Shown: positions 26,015-35,974 of the stretch, piece by piece
Numbering within the stretch: the first letter of the stretch is position 1
Layout: every line of letters starts with the position of its first letter
Origin: Rhodococcus sp. HNM0569
Lineage (GTDB): Bacteria; Actinomycetota; Actinomycetes; Mycobacteriales; Mycobacteriaceae
Assembly: GCF_012726205.1 (NCBI RefSeq)
Contig: NZ_JAASAE010000008.1
Coordinates: 144,874-208,873, forward strand
Direction: 5' to 3'
DNA length: 64,000 nucleotides
Notes under the pieces: generated by a model
The model's database searches: none
What the model was told of the DNA's origin: nothing
Seen by the model: the letters and a program-made list of their open reading frames with translations, nothing else
Translations under genes and position numbers: made by a program

Positions 26015-27454
26015 TCAGCGCCGCTGCAGGGTCAGTTCGAACCCACGCGGCTTGAGCGTGACGGCCTCGACGATGTCGAGCCGGTACGCAGGATCGGGTG
26101 CGACGTCATATCGCCGCAGGAGTGTTGCCAGCGCGAGAACCGCTTCGTGCAAGGCGAATTGACGTCCGATACACGAGCGCGGGCCCGTGCCGAACGGCCG
26201 GTAGGCGTCCTTCGGCCGTGCGCGCACCGCGTCGGGCGCGAACCGGTCGGGATCGAACCGCTCGGGGTCGTCGCCCCACACCGGGTCGCGATGCAGTTGA
26301 GGAAGCAGCACGAACACCCACGAGCCCTTCGGCATCGGATACCGCCCGCCCAGCACGGTGTCGTGCCGCACCTTGCGGAAGTATCCCGGCGCAGCAGGCC
26401 ACAACCGCAGCGTCTCGTCGACGACCCTGCGCACATACCGCAGCTTCGCCACCTGCTCGAACGCGATCTCGCCGTCGCCCACGACGTCGGCGATCTCGGC
26501 GCGCGCCCGCTCGACGACCTCGGGCTCGCGGGCGAGGAAGTACAGCGCGAACGCGAGCGTGCTCGCGGTGGTCTCGTTGCCGGCGACCAGGAAGGTGAGC
26601 ACCTGGTTGCGGATGTTCTCCATGTCGAGCCGCTCGCCGGTATCCGGATCGGCGGAGTGCAGCATCAGGTCGAGCAGGTCGTCGGAGCGTTCGGCACGAC
26701 CCGCACGCGATGCGACGAGCTCGTCGACCGTGTCGCGCATGAAGGCGACGTCGGTCTGGTAACGCTTGGCGGCGCCGCGGCCGAACACCATGCGCAGTAA
26801 CGGGATGTCGTTCGACGTCTGGTTGACGTAGCCGAGCGCGCGGCCCATCGCGGCAGCGAACGGATCGAGGTCGTCGCCACGCAGCGAGCCGAAATCGCGC
26901 CCGAACCCGGCGCGTCCGATGACGTCGAAGGTCAGTCGCGTCATGTCACGGGCGACGTCGACACGGGCACCCGACGCCGCCGCGTCGTCCCAGGTGGCGA
27001 CGAGGTCGTCGAGCACACGCGTCATCGAGCCGTGGTACGTGCGCAGCGCGGACTGACTGAATCCGGGGCCGAGCACGGAGTGCGCGCGGGCCCACGCGGG
27101 TTCGGAGTTGAACGCGGTGAACAGCCCGTCCCCTGCGACGTCACGCAGCTTCAGGATCGGCCGCCCCAGCGCGCGTGCCCAGTGTTTCTCGTCGTTCACC
27201 TCCGCGACGAGGTCGACGCCCGACACCACCGTGAGACGCGAGCCGATGATCTTGCGCTCGAACAGCGGGCCGAGTTCGGCGGCCATCGCCATTTCCTTCT
27301 GCACCGGCTTGGCGGGGTCGACGCTCAGCAGGTCACCGAGCACGGGGATGCGCCACCTGGGTGTCGGCACCGCGCACGGCGAACCGGTGAGCGCCGGCGC
27401 GTCGGGTGCGGTGGCCACCGCACCCGTATGCGGACAGGAACCTCTGTCGTCCAC
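26015..27454 (-). CDS. cytochrome P450
   Basis: 479 residues from GTG 27454. All P450 motifs are present: the I-helix AGNETTAS, the K-helix ETLR, and the heme loop FGTGPRSCIGRQFALHEA with Cys428 as the thiolate ligand. The N-terminal half (RALGRPILKLRDVAGDGLFTAFNSEPAWARAHSVLGPGFSQSAL) is like the heme domains of self-sufficient CYP102 (BM3) enzymes, but no reductase is fused. It would need external ferredoxin and reductase; the FprB protein at 14856 is one candidate. The substrate is likely a fatty acid or hydrophobic compound (inference). Confidence 0.92.
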   Translation of the reverse strand: MDDRGSCPHTGAVATAPDAPALTGSPCAVPTPRWRIPVLGDLLSVDPAKPVQKEMAMAAELGPLFERKIIGSRLTVVSGVDLVAEVNDEKHWARALGRPILKLRDVAGDGLFTAFNSEPAWARAHSVLGPGFSQSALRTYHGSMTRVLDDLVATWDDAAASGARVDVARDMTRLTFDVIGRAGFGRDFGSLRGDDLDPFAAAMGRALGYVNQTSNDIPLLRMVFGRGAAKRYQTDVAFMRDTVDELVASRAGRAERSDDLLDLMLHSADPDTGERLDMENIRNQVLTFLVAGNETTASTLAFALYFLAREPEVVERARAEIADVVGDGEIAFEQVAKLRYVRRVVDETLRLWPAAPGYFRKVRHDTVLGGRYPMPKGSWVFVLLPQLHRDPVWGDDPERFDPDRFAPDAVRARPKDAYRPFGTGPRSCIGRQFALHEAVLALATLLRRYDVAPDPAYRLDIVEAVTLKPRGFELTLQRR

Positions 27455-27761
27455 TCACTGACCTCCGTCTTCATCCCGGTTTCCACATGCGACCGGCCGA
27501 TCGTCCGCGCGCAGGGCCGGGCACGGATGGGTCGGGGCGGCAGTCGTGATCCTGCGCGGCGAAGATGCCCCCTGCGCACCTCGGCATCGCAGAACGTGTG
27601 AGCCCCGACGACGGGCGCAACGGATTCGACCGCATGCGGCGGCCCGTCGCGTCCTGCGCTGCGTCCGGGACCGACCACGACAGATCCCGGGAAACCCCGT
27701 CCGGCACGGACAGGGCGCCCCGCGATCCTAGGGGCGTGCGCACCGACCCGCAAACATCCGT
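27455..27761. other. Intergenic region upstream of the P450 gene
   Basis: 307 bases between the P450 start and the methyltransferase stop. Several short open frames exist on both strands, but none has a ribosome-binding site with a recognisable product. I see no strong palindrome or terminator. It should hold the promoter of the P450 gene. Confidence 0.4.
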
Positions 27762-28580
27762 TCAGGCGCGCACTCCGAAACCCATGTACGACAGTGCCCG
27801 CGGCCGGACCCGCCCGAAGTCCATGCGCTTGCTCGATTCGCCGTAGGTGAGCCGGCCGCGACCTGCCCGAACGAGATCGACCAGTCGCATCGGGTTGCGC
27901 GAGCGGGGGCCGAGTCCGACGGTCTGGGTGAGCGTGATGCCGTGCCGTGCGAGCGCCGCCTCGAGTTCTCTGGGTCGCACGAACATCGACCAGTCGTGGA
28001 TCGGGGTGTCGAACATCCGGGTGAGCCGCCACTCCTGCATCACCTTGATCGTGACGACGCGGCTGACGAAGGTGCGGTTGATCGTGTCGAACAGGTACAC
28101 CCCGCCGGGCCGCAGCACGCGCCTCGCCTCGGCGAGCACAGCGTCGAGGTCGTCGACATGTTCGAGCACGTCGCAGCAGTACACGACGTCGAACGACGCG
28201 TCGTCGACCGGCAACTGCTCGGCCGAGCCGACGCGGTACTCGATGGGCAGCCCGCTCGCTGCGGCGTGCGCCCGTGCCGTCTCGATCGACACGGTCGACA
28301 CGTCGACACCCGTGACGTCGACGCCCAGCCGCGCGAACCGCTCGGCGAGGAATCCGCCCCCGCACCCGACGTCGAGCGCGCGGGGTACGGCGCCGGCGCC
28401 GTGCTCGGTGGGCACGCCGCGGCGGGCCAGCACATCGCGGAAGTACTCGAACCGTCCCGGAGTGAGACTGCCGTGCAGGAAACTGAGCGGGTTGTCGTCG
28501 TCCCACCACGTCGCGCCCTTGCGGTTGTACACGTCGTTGTCGATCACGTGGGCCACCCCGTGTCGTCGGTTACGGACCAT
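27762..28580 (-). CDS. UbiG-like SAM-dependent methyltransferase
   Basis: 272 residues. The SAM motif ALDVGCGGGFLAERFARLGVDVTGVD (about 67-92) and FDVVYCCDVLEHVDDLDAVLAEARRVLRPGGVYLFDT match the class I fold as in 3-demethylubiquinone 3-O-methyltransferases. The N-terminal IDNDVYNRKGATWWDDDNPLSFLHGSLTPGRFEYF is also typical of UbiG-like proteins. Mycolata use menaquinone, so ubiquinone synthesis is unlikely; the acceptor is probably another hydroxylated lipid or aromatic compound. Divergent from the efflux transporter at 28672. Confidence 0.85.
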   Translation of the reverse strand: MVRNRRHGVAHVIDNDVYNRKGATWWDDDNPLSFLHGSLTPGRFEYFRDVLARRGVPTEHGAGAVPRALDVGCGGGFLAERFARLGVDVTGVDVSTVSIETARAHAAASGLPIEYRVGSAEQLPVDDASFDVVYCCDVLEHVDDLDAVLAEARRVLRPGGVYLFDTINRTFVSRVVTIKVMQEWRLTRMFDTPIHDWSMFVRPRELEAALARHGITLTQTVGLGPRSRNPMRLVDLVRAGRGRLTYGESSKRMDFGRVRPRALSYMGFGVRA

Positions 28581-28671
28581 GCGGTTGAACCTGCGCCGGT
28601 TCGCGCTCCATCGTCACAGGTCCGGCCCGAGAATCACGCCGAAGTGACGGAAACCGGGCCAGGATGGACGA

Positions 28672-30120
28672 ATGGCCGACCAACCGATCGCACTGCATTC
28701 GCCGCGGGGACGATGGATCGTCGCGGCGACGGTGCTCGGTTCGTCGCTCGCGATGCTCGACAGCACGATCGTCAACGTCGCGCTCCCCCGCATCGGTCAG
28801 TCGCTCGGCGGCGGCCTGTCGGGTCTGCAGTGGACGCTCAGCGGCTACACGCTCGCGCTCGCGTCGCTGATCCTGCTCGGCGGCTCCCTCGGCGACCGCT
28901 ACGGCCGTCGTCGTCTGTTCGTGATCGGGACGGTGTGGTTCGCAGTCGCGTCGGCGCTGTGCGCCGCGGCGCCGGACATGACGGTGCTCGTCGGCGCGCG
29001 CGTACTGCAGGGCATCGGTGCCGCGCTGCTGACGCCGGGCAGCCTCGCGATCATCAACGCGTCGATCGCGGAGGACGACCGGGGCGCCGCGATCGGCCTG
29101 TGGTCCGGGCTCGGCGGCGTGGCGAGCGCGGTCGGTCCGCTGGTCGGCGGTTGGCTCGTCGAAGCCGTCGGATGGCGCTCCGTGTTCCTACTGAACCTGC
29201 CGCTCGCCGTCGTCGTCGTGTGGGTGTGCGCGCGGCACGTGCCGGAGAGCCGCGATCCCGACGCCCCCGACCGGCTCGACGTCGCGGGCTCGGCACTCGC
29301 GGTGCTCGGGCTCGGGCTGCTCACGTTCGGGCTGATCGAGAGACTGCCGCTCGCGGCGGTCGCGGGTGTCGTCGCGATGGCGGTGTTCGTGGAAGTCGAA
29401 AGACGCTCGCCACACGCGCTCGTGCCGCCGTCGCTGTTCCGGTCGCGCATGTTCACCGGCGCGAATCTCGTGACGTTCGCGGTGTACGCGGCGCTCGGCG
29501 GCGTGTTCTTCCTCCTGGTGCTGCAGTTGCAGACCGTCGCGGGCTACTCGCCGATCGAGGCGGGTGCGGCGACGATCCCCGTCACGCTGCTGATGCTGGT
29601 GCTGTCCGCGCGCGCGGGCCGCTGGTCGCAGCGACACGGCCCGCGCATCCCGATGACCGTGGGACCGCTCGTCGCGGCGGCCGGCCTGGTGGCGATGTTG
29701 CGGATCGGGCACGACGCGTCGTACCCGACCGACGTGCTGCCGGGCGTCGTGCTGTTCGGTCTCGGCCTGTCGGCGCTCGTCGCGCCGCTCACGGCCGCTG
29801 TCCTGGGATCGGTGCCGGTCGGCCGGTCCGGCATCGCGTCGGGCGTCAACAACGCGGTGGCGCGTACGAGCCAACTGCTCGCGGTTGCCGCCTTGCCTGC
29901 CCTCGCCGGCATCTCGGGAGTCGGACCGGGCGACGCCGACGCGTTCTCCGACGGCTTCCGCGTCGCGATGCTGATCTGCGTGGGTCTGCTCGTCGCGGGG
30001 GCGGCGATCGCAGCGGTGCTGATCCGCTCGCCGCGCACGGCCCCTCCCCCCGCGCCGGTGGTGACGGCTCCGCGCTGCGATGTCACCGGGCCCGCGGTGG
30101 CGCCGCGCGAGGGCTCGTAG
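28672..30120 (+). CDS. MFS drug-efflux transporter, DHA2 family (14 segments)
   Basis: 482 residues. LGSSLAMLDSTIVNVALPRIG is motif D1 of DHA2 transporters, LGGSLGDRYGRRRLFVIG is motif A, and VGARVLQGIGAALLTPGSLAII carries motif B. Near the end, GVNNAVARTSQLLAVAALPAL is the usual penultimate segment. It exports drugs or hydrophobic cations in exchange for protons. It is followed after one base by the S4-domain gene, probably in the same transcript. Integral membrane protein. Confidence 0.93.
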   Translation: MADQPIALHSPRGRWIVAATVLGSSLAMLDSTIVNVALPRIGQSLGGGLSGLQWTLSGYTLALASLILLGGSLGDRYGRRRLFVIGTVWFAVASALCAAAPDMTVLVGARVLQGIGAALLTPGSLAIINASIAEDDRGAAIGLWSGLGGVASAVGPLVGGWLVEAVGWRSVFLLNLPLAVVVVWVCARHVPESRDPDAPDRLDVAGSALAVLGLGLLTFGLIERLPLAAVAGVVAMAVFVEVERRSPHALVPPSLFRSRMFTGANLVTFAVYAALGGVFFLLVLQLQTVAGYSPIEAGAATIPVTLLMLVLSARAGRWSQRHGPRIPMTVGPLVAAAGLVAMLRIGHDASYPTDVLPGVVLFGLGLSALVAPLTAAVLGSVPVGRSGIASGVNNAVARTSQLLAVAALPALAGISGVGPGDADAFSDGFRVAMLICVGLLVAGAAIAAVLIRSPRTAPPPAPVVTAPRCDVTGPAVAPREGS

Positions 30121-30121
30121 A

Positions 30122-30508
30122 GTGACCCGCGTGGTGACGAGCGACCCCTCGAGCGCCCGCGTCGACAGCTGGACGTGGGCGGTGCGCCTGTTCAAGACGC
30201 GTTCGGCGGCCGCGGCCGCGTGCCGCGCGGGCCACGTGCGCGTCGACGGCGTACAGGCGAAACCGTCGCAGCCGGTCGGTCCGGGCACCGAGGTCCGGAT
30301 CCGGGGCGGCGAGCGCGAACGCATCGTGACGGTCGTCCGTCCGATCGCCAAGCGCGTCGGCGCGCCGGTCGCCGTGCAGTGCTACCTCGACAAGTCGCCC
30401 CCGCCACCTCCGCGCGAGTTGCGCGCGGCCGTCCCGGTGCGTGATCGCGGCGCGGGCAGGCCGACGAAGCGCGAACGCCGCGAGATCGAGCGGCTGCGCG
30501 GCTACTGA
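30122..30508 (+). CDS. S4-domain RNA-binding protein (Hsp15/HslR-like)
   Basis: 128 residues from GTG 30122; GTG 30131 or 30134 are alternatives. The S4 module reads ARVDSWTWAVRLFKTRSAAAAACRAGHVRVDGVQAKPSQPVGPGTEVRI, and the basic tail GRPTKRERREIERLRGY is characteristic of Hsp15. E. coli Hsp15 rescues stalled 50S subunits carrying peptidyl-tRNA. Cytoplasmic. It ends before a strong intrinsic terminator. Confidence 0.88.
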   Translation: MTRVVTSDPSSARVDSWTWAVRLFKTRSAAAAACRAGHVRVDGVQAKPSQPVGPGTEVRIRGGERERIVTVVRPIAKRVGAPVAVQCYLDKSPPPPPRELRAAVPVRDRGAGRPTKRERREIERLRGY

Positions 30509-30539
30509 GCGCGCCACAGGGGGCTCGACACACGACGAA

Positions 30540-30586
30540 GGTCCCGGTCCGGCACCCCCCACCGAGTGCCGCACCGGGACCTTTTT
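30540..30586 (+). terminator. Rho-independent terminator after the S4-domain gene
   Basis: Arms GGTCCCGGTCCGGCAC (30540-30555) and GTGCCGCACCGGGACC (30566-30581) pair with one mismatch around a ten-base loop and are followed by five T residues. This is the clearest intrinsic terminator in the window. It ends the MFS/S4 transcription unit and separates it from the convergent hydrolase gene. Confidence 0.92.
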
Positions 30587-30625
30587 CGTACGACCGCCTC
30601 ACGGACGGCCAGTCTGTTGCTCCGA

Positions 30626-31501
30626 TCAGGGAGCGCCGAGCACCGCCAGTCCACGCGTGAAGCTGTCGATGCGCTGGGCGAGACCGTGGGTTCCGCCGTT
30701 GACGAGGCGCGAGACCTTCTCGATGCCCGCGGTGTCGGCGGCACCGTTGAGGTTGCGCGACGTCCAGTACCACGCGGCCGTCGAGAACGCGTTCTCCGGG
30801 CTGGCCATCAGCTCGGGGTTCGCGATGAAGTCGATGCCCGTGTACTGGCTGACCTGCTCGTAGTTGTGGCGGCCGGTCACCTGGATCGCGCCACGACCCT
30901 TGTACCGGGTGCCGTCGCCGGGCTGCGTGTTGCCCAGGTCCGAGCGACCTTCGTAGGCCGAGCCGGACGCGTACTCCTCGAACGTGCGGAACGAATCGGA
31001 CTCGACGACCAGCTGCGAGATGAACGCGGCCTTGCGCAGCGGCGAGTCGATGCCTGCGTGCGCGAGTGCGGCGTTGAGCGGCGCGACGTAGCCGGCGAGC
31101 TGGTCACGCGAGACCTGGGGCACGATCGCGGCGAGCTGGTCGAGGTTGATGTCGGTCGGCAGCGGGGCCGGCGCTGCGGCAGGCGCGGGGGTCGGCTCGG
31201 GCGCTGCGACGGCGGGTGCGGCTGCTGCGGCTGCGGCGGCGTCCGCGGCCGGAGCGGCCGCCTGAGCTGCGGCATCGGCGGCGGGCTGGGCCGCTGCGGC
31301 GGCCGCCGCGTCCTGTGCCACCTGGGGCACGTCGATCGCTGCGAGCAGCGTGCTGGCATTATTGGGAGCTTGTGCGGTCATCGCGGCGCCGTCGGCGTTC
31401 GCGACAGGGGCGTCGGGGGCAATGGCAACGCTGCTCACCGTGACCACCGCTCCGGCGGCAACTGCGAGGCCGAGGCAACGTGCTTGGTTCGAGATCTTCA
31501 A
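30626..31501 (-). CDS. secreted glycoside hydrolase family 19-like lysozyme/chitinase
   Basis: 291 residues from TTG 31501, chosen because GGAG lies seven bases upstream and a signal peptide (LGLAVAAGAVVTVSSVAIA) follows. A long Ala/Pro-rich linker covers about residues 45-120. The catalytic domain has LRKAAFISQLVVESDSFRTFEEYASGSAYEGRSDLGNTQPGDGTRYKGRGAIQVTGRHNY, the GH19 pattern with Glu in VESDSF and the GRGxIQxTGRxNY signature. Acts on peptidoglycan or chitin outside the cell; wall remodelling is the likelier role here. The large regulated upstream region supports tight control. Confidence 0.9.
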   Translation of the reverse strand: MKISNQARCLGLAVAAGAVVTVSSVAIAPDAPVANADGAAMTAQAPNNASTLLAAIDVPQVAQDAAAAAAAQPAADAAAQAAAPAADAAAAAAAAPAVAAPEPTPAPAAAPAPLPTDINLDQLAAIVPQVSRDQLAGYVAPLNAALAHAGIDSPLRKAAFISQLVVESDSFRTFEEYASGSAYEGRSDLGNTQPGDGTRYKGRGAIQVTGRHNYEQVSQYTGIDFIANPELMASPENAFSTAAWYWTSRNLNGAADTAGIEKVSRLVNGGTHGLAQRIDSFTRGLAVLGAP

Positions 31502-32205
31502 GGTCGTGCTCCATGGGGGTATCGGCCGTGTCGGCTCCGAACTGTGACGCTGGCGTTACCGACTGAGAGCGGGTCTCGCAGGGCATGTCACCGTTACGTC
31601 GTGAATTGGTCACAACCAGGTAACGGGCCAGGTGGGGGATGCTTCAAGCGATCGTGAAGACTCGCACAATACGGTCGTATGGTGACTCAGGTCACAACTT
31701 GCCCGCGGACCGACGTTCGTAAGCCCCACGTGGCACCGCCTTCGAGTCCCCGCCGACGCCTCTTCGTGACATACCTGTGACCTTTTCGGTCATAGCCCTC
31801 TTGGCGGTAGCCGGCACATGGTCGGCAAACCCTCGCGCGCGCGATGCGCTCGGGCGGACGCCGGCGGACACGGGCCCGGGAGTGCGCGCGTAAATCGCTG
31901 CACTGCAGTAACTTTCGACGAAAGTACGGCCCCGTTCGATGCCGGACGAGACCGCGCCCGACACCGAGAATCAGCTGCCCTGCGGGCAGGTCGGCACCCC
32001 TCCGGTGACGCCCCGTGCGGGGTGGCCGCGCGAGCCCCGGAATCGGTGACTCACACAGCGGTGATCCACCGGTTGCACGCGCGTGCCAAACAGGCCTGTT
32101 CAGACGCCTTTTCGACGCTTCCCGGACGCTTGTCCGTGACGACCCACACAGTCCTCACAAGAAAATCTCGAGCCTTTTCGAGACGTTGGTGATGCGATCG
32201 GGTCG
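31502..32205 (-). promoter_or_regulatory. 704-base upstream region of the GH19 gene, rich in GTAAC/GTCAC motifs
   Basis: No gene is supported here; a 90-codon frame at 31692-31964 has no recognisable product. Between 31550 and 31700 there are repeated GTAAC/GTTAC and GTCAC/GTGAC pentamers (for example near 31555, 31588, 31594, 31609 and 31620), a pattern described for MtrA targets at wall-hydrolase promoters in mycolata. A Crp-like palindrome lies at 31681-31696. A further pair GTGAC/GTGAC lies near 31766-31780. I did not find the conserved core of a c-di-AMP riboswitch. Confidence 0.45.
31681..31696 (-). promoter_or_regulatory. Crp/GlxR-type operator candidate
   Basis: On the minus strand TGTGACCTGAGTCACC matches nine of the ten defined bases of TGTGA-N6-TCACA. 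It lies 180 bases upstream of the GH19 start. Crp or GlxR control of secreted wall hydrolases (rpf genes) is known in mycobacteria and corynebacteria. A class III adenylyl cyclase is encoded at 37710. Confidence 0.55.
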
Positions 32206-33471
32206 TTATTTACGGCGTTCCCGCATCACGTGACGGAGCGGTCTGACGGTCACCCCGAGCTGATCGCGAGCCCGTCGCCGGAAGAAGAGGACGCCCGTGA
32301 TCGCGACGGCCCAGATGACGTACTGCACCGACCACGCGACCCGGAACGCCTCGGTGGTGTAGCCGCCCATCGCTTCGAGGATCAGGCCCATGGATTCGAG
32401 GACGATCAGCGTCGCGAGGAAGCCGCCGCTGTTGACCAGGCCCTGAGCGGTGCCCATGCTCGTCGACGGCACGAGCATGCGGGCGAAGTCGAACCCGATC
32501 ATCGAGCCGGGGCCGCCCACCGAGATCACCATGACCAGCACGCACAGCAGCCACACCGGGGCGCGGCCCGGCAAGGCGAGCACGATCGTCCACATCACCG
32601 CGTTGGACACCATGATCGTGAGCACCAGCAGCGAGCGGCGCATCGGATAGCGCCCGCTGAGGATGCCGATCACGGTGCCCGACGTGATGGCCGTGACCAC
32701 CGACAACGTCAGCATCGCGCCCGCGGCGGTCGCCGACAGTCCCTGCGCCGTCGTCAGATACGGCACGCCCCACAGCAGCGAGAACGTGGTCACCGAGAAC
32801 TGCGTGCCGAGATGGGTGAAGAAGCCGAGCCGGGCGCCGTGATTGGCGAACACCGCCCGCACCTGCCTGCCGACCTCTCTCAGCCCCGCGGGGGCCGCGA
32901 CGACGGGGTGCCCGGGCGGCGCGTCACGCAGCACCGCGAGTGACAACACGAACGCGAGCACGCCGAGGGCCGCGGCGGAGCCGTACGCCGCACTCCACCC
33001 GAGCGAGCCGAGCACCATCGAGAACGGCAGCGCCGACAGGATCTGCCCGAGCTGACCCGAGATGCCGGTCAGCTGGGACACCAGCGGAACGCGGCGAGGC
33101 GCGAACCATTGCGGCACGAGCCGCAGCACCGAGATGAAGGTGAGCGCGTCGCCCACGCCGACGAACACGCGCGCACCGATCGCGAGCGGCAGCGACTCGG
33201 TGACCGCGAGCACGCACTGCGCGGCCGCCATGACCAGCGCGCCCACCGCGACCATCGCGCGCGAGCCGAACCGGTCGAGCAGCACGCCCGCCGGGATCTG
33301 CATGCCCGCGTACACGACGACCTGGAGCACCACGAAGCTCGACAGCACTCCGGGCGAGACGCCGAAACGGTCGGCCGCGGCAAGGCCCGACACCCCGAAC
33401 GTCGTGCGGTGCAGCACCGCCACGACATACGCGAAGATGCCGACACCCCACACCCACCACACACGCTTCAT
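32206..33471 (-). CDS. MFS transporter
   Basis: 421 residues from ATG 33471, where the first membrane segment ([27 protein letters not shown]) begins; the frame is open further upstream but antisense to real genes. [23 protein letters not shown] resembles motif A, and [35 protein letters not shown] is typical of nitrate/oligosaccharide-type or hexuronate-type MFS proteins. Twelve segments are expected. The substrate is unknown. It is divergent from the DinB-like gene at 33607. Confidence 0.87.
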   Translation of the reverse strand: MKRVWWVWGVGIFAYVVAVLHRTTFGVSGLAAADRFGVSPGVLSSFVVLQVVVYAGMQIPAGVLLDRFGSRAMVAVGALVMAAAQCVLAVTESLPLAIGARVFVGVGDALTFISVLRLVPQWFAPRRVPLVSQLTGISGQLGQILSALPFSMVLGSLGWSAAYGSAAALGVLAFVLSLAVLRDAPPGHPVVAAPAGLREVGRQVRAVFANHGARLGFFTHLGTQFSVTTFSLLWGVPYLTTAQGLSATAAGAMLTLSVVTAITSGTVIGILSGRYPMRRSLLVLTIMVSNAVMWTIVLALPGRAPVWLLCVLVMVISVGGPGSMIGFDFARMLVPSTSMGTAQGLVNSGGFLATLIVLESMGLILEAMGGYTTEAFRVAWSVQYVIWAVAITGVLFFRRRARDQLGVTVRPLRHVMRERRK

Positions 33472-33606
33472 CGAGGCCGAATCTACTGCGCGGCACTCCC
33501 CTGCTCGGCGCTTGTCGTCCGTTACCGCGTTCGTCCGCCGATACTGTGTCTTTCCCTGCACCCGACTTCTTCCCCGAGTCCGGTGCGATCTCCTACCGTG
33601 GAGCGC

Positions 33607-34191
33607 ATGGGATACGACTGGGTCGCGTTGCAGGTGGGCGCGCGTGACGAGTTCAGCCGGCGGGTCGCCGCGATCGGCGATTGGAACGCCGCCACCCCCG
33701 ATACCGAGTGGACCGTCACCGACCTCGTGCGCCACGCGATCGAGGAGCAGCAGTGGGTGCCGCCCCTGCTCGCGGGCCGCACCGTCGCCGACGCCGACGC
33801 CGACATCGCGCCGCTGCACGGGGACATGCGCGAGGAGTGGCAGCGGTACGCGCGCGCCGCGTCGGACGCGTGGGCGGCTACGGCACCGGACGCCACCGTG
33901 CACCTGTCGTTCGGCGACTTCCGCGCCGACTACTACCTGCGCCAGCAGACCTCGGACCTCACTATCCACGCGTGGGATCTCGCCCGCGCCACCGGCACCG
34001 ACGACACTCTCGACGCGACCCTCGTGCAGGCGGTGTGGGAGGACCTCGCACCGCAACGCGACATGCTCGCCGCGAGCGGCCTGTTCGCCGCGCCGGTCGA
34101 CGTGCCCGAGTCGGCGCCGGTCCAGGACCGGCTCGTCGCGCTCACGGGCCGCGACCCCGCGCGACGACCCGCCCACCAGGGCAGGCGATAA
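33607..34191 (+). CDS. TIGR03086-like / mycothiol-maleylpyruvate isomerase-fold protein
   Basis: 194 residues, soluble and helical. [49 protein letters not shown] has the conserved Trp-x-Val-x-Asp-Leu-x-x-His segment of the DinB/maleylpyruvate-isomerase four-helix fold, with a later [14 protein letters not shown] segment typical of actinobacterial TIGR03086 proteins. Metal-binding His are at the ends of helices. Such proteins are often mycothiol-dependent or of unknown function. It ends 40 bases before ilvD. Confidence 0.78.
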   Translation: MGYDWVALQVGARDEFSRRVAAIGDWNAATPDTEWTVTDLVRHAIEEQQWVPPLLAGRTVADADADIAPLHGDMREEWQRYARAASDAWAATAPDATVHLSFGDFRADYYLRQQTSDLTIHAWDLARATGTDDTLDATLVQAVWEDLAPQRDMLAASGLFAAPVDVPESAPVQDRLVALTGRDPARRPAHQGRR

Positions 34192-34231
34192 CCCACCCAC
34201 GGCGGCTCCGGGTGGGCCTACGCTTGCGCAC

Positions 34232-35932
34232 ATGACCTCGTCCGCACCGGATCCGAAACCCCGAAGCCGCGACGTCACCGACGGCCTGGAACGCACCGCT
34301 GCCCGCGGCATGCTGCGGGCCGTCGGCATGGGCGACGACGACTGGGGCAAGTCGCAGATCGGCGTGGCGTCCTCGTGGAACGAGATCACGCCGTGCAATC
34401 TGTCGCTCGAACGTCTCGCGGGCTCCGTGAAAGAAGGCGTGCACGCGGGAGGCGGCTACCCGCTCGAGTTCGGCACCATCTCGGTGTCCGACGGCATCTC
34501 GATGGGCCACGAGGGCATGCACTTCTCACTCGTGTCGCGCGAGGTGATCGCCGACAGCGTCGAAACCGTGATGCAGGCCGAACGGCTCGACGGCTCGGTG
34601 CTCATGGCCGGCTGCGACAAATCGCTGCCCGGCATGCTGATGGCCGCCGCACGCCTCGACCTCGCGTCGGTATTCCTCTACGCCGGGTCGACACTGCCCG
34701 GTGTCGCGAAGCTGTCCGACGGCAGCGAGCGGCAGGTCACGATCATCGACGCGTTCGAGGCCGTCGGCGCGTGCTCGCGTGGCCTGATGAGCCGCGAGGA
34801 CGTGGACACCATCGAACGCGTCATCTGTCCCGTCGAAGGCGCGTGCGGCGGCATGTACACCGCGAACACGATGGCCAGCGCCGCCGAGGCCCTCGGCATG
34901 TCGCTGCCCGGCAGTGCCGCGCCGCCCGCGAGCGACCGCAGGCGCGACGGATTCGCGCGACGCAGCGGCGAGGCCGTCGTCGAACTGCTGAAACGGGGCA
35001 TCACGACGGGCGACATCCTCACCAAGGAGGCGTTCGAGAACGCGATCGCCGTCGTCATGGCGTTCGGTGGGTCCACCAATGCGGTGCTTCACCTGCTCGC
35101 GATCGCGCGCGAGGTGGAAGTCGACCTCACCCTGCGCGACTTCGCGCGCATCGGCGCACGTGTCCCGCATCTCGCGGACGTCAAACCGTTCGGTGCGCAC
35201 GTCATGACCGACGTCGACCGCATCGGCGGCGTGCCCGTCGTGATGAAGGCACTGCTCGATGCCGGCCTGCTGCACGGCGACGCGCTCACCGTCACCGGCC
35301 GCACCATGGCCGAGAACCTCGCCGACATCGCCCCGCCGGACCCCGACGGCAAGGTGCTGCGCGCGTTGACGTCGCCGATCCACCCCACCGGCGGCATCAC
35401 GATCCTCGAAGGATCCCTGGCGCCGGGCGGCGCGGTCGTGAAATCCGCGGGCTTCGACTCCGACGTGTTCACCGGCACCGCGCGCGTGTTCGACCGCGAA
35501 CGCGCCGCGATGGACGCACTCGAGGACGGCACGATCACGCACGGCGACGTCGTCGTCATCCGCTACGAGGGCCCCAAGGGCGGGCCCGGGATGCGCGAGA
35601 TGCTCGCGATCACCGGCGCGATCAAGGGCGCGGGCCTCGGCAAGGACGTTCTGCTGCTCACGGACGGTCGCTTCTCGGGCGGCACCACGGGTCTGTGCGT
35701 CGGGCACGTCGCGCCCGAGGCCGTCGACGGCGGGCCGATCGCCTTCGTGCGCGACGGCGACCCGATTCGGCTCGACGTCGGCAAGGGCACGCTCGACCTG
35801 CTCGTCGACGACCGGGAACTCGCGTCGCGCAAGCACGGCTGGTCGCCGTTGCCGCCGCGCTACACGAAGGGCGTGCTCGCGAAGTACGTCAAGCTGGTCG
35901 GTTCGGCATCGGAGGGCGCGGTCTGCGGTTGA
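34232..35932 (+). CDS. ilvD: dihydroxy-acid dehydratase
   Basis: 566 residues from ATG 34232. Cys55 (ITPCNLSL), Cys128 (AGCDKSLPG) and Cys205 ([13 protein letters not shown]) are the three ligands of a [2Fe-2S] cluster. [21 protein letters not shown] and [11 protein letters not shown] near the C-terminus are signature segments. It converts 2,3-dihydroxy-isovalerate and -methylvalerate to the 2-oxo acids in valine and isoleucine synthesis. It stands apart from other ilv genes, as in many actinobacteria. Cytoplasmic dimer. Confidence 0.97.
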   Translation: MTSSAPDPKPRSRDVTDGLERTAARGMLRAVGMGDDDWGKSQIGVASSWNEITPCNLSLERLAGSVKEGVHAGGGYPLEFGTISVSDGISMGHEGMHFSLVSREVIADSVETVMQAERLDGSVLMAGCDKSLPGMLMAAARLDLASVFLYAGSTLPGVAKLSDGSERQVTIIDAFEAVGACSRGLMSREDVDTIERVICPVEGACGGMYTANTMASAAEALGMSLPGSAAPPASDRRRDGFARRSGEAVVELLKRGITTGDILTKEAFENAIAVVMAFGGSTNAVLHLLAIAREVEVDLTLRDFARIGARVPHLADVKPFGAHVMTDVDRIGGVPVVMKALLDAGLLHGDALTVTGRTMAENLADIAPPDPDGKVLRALTSPIHPTGGITILEGSLAPGGAVVKSAGFDSDVFTGTARVFDRERAAMDALEDGTITHGDVVVIRYEGPKGGPGMREMLAITGAIKGAGLGKDVLLLTDGRFSGGTTGLCVGHVAPEAVDGGPIAFVRDGDPIRLDVGKGTLDLLVDDRELASRKHGWSPLPPRYTKGVLAKYVKLVGSASEGAVCG

Positions 35933-35974
35933 CCTGTCCGCAGCTGAACCGCACCGCTCCGCGGACCTACCGGG

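Noticed and set aside
31692-31964. A 90-codon minus-strand frame in the long gap upstream of the GH19 gene
   Set aside because: No ribosome-binding site or recognisable sequence, and it overlaps the regulatory motifs.
31502-32000. c-di-AMP (ydaO-type) riboswitch upstream of the secreted wall hydrolase
   Set aside because: Expected from analogy with rpf genes, but I could not find its conserved core blocks on the minus strand. A covariance-model search would settle it.
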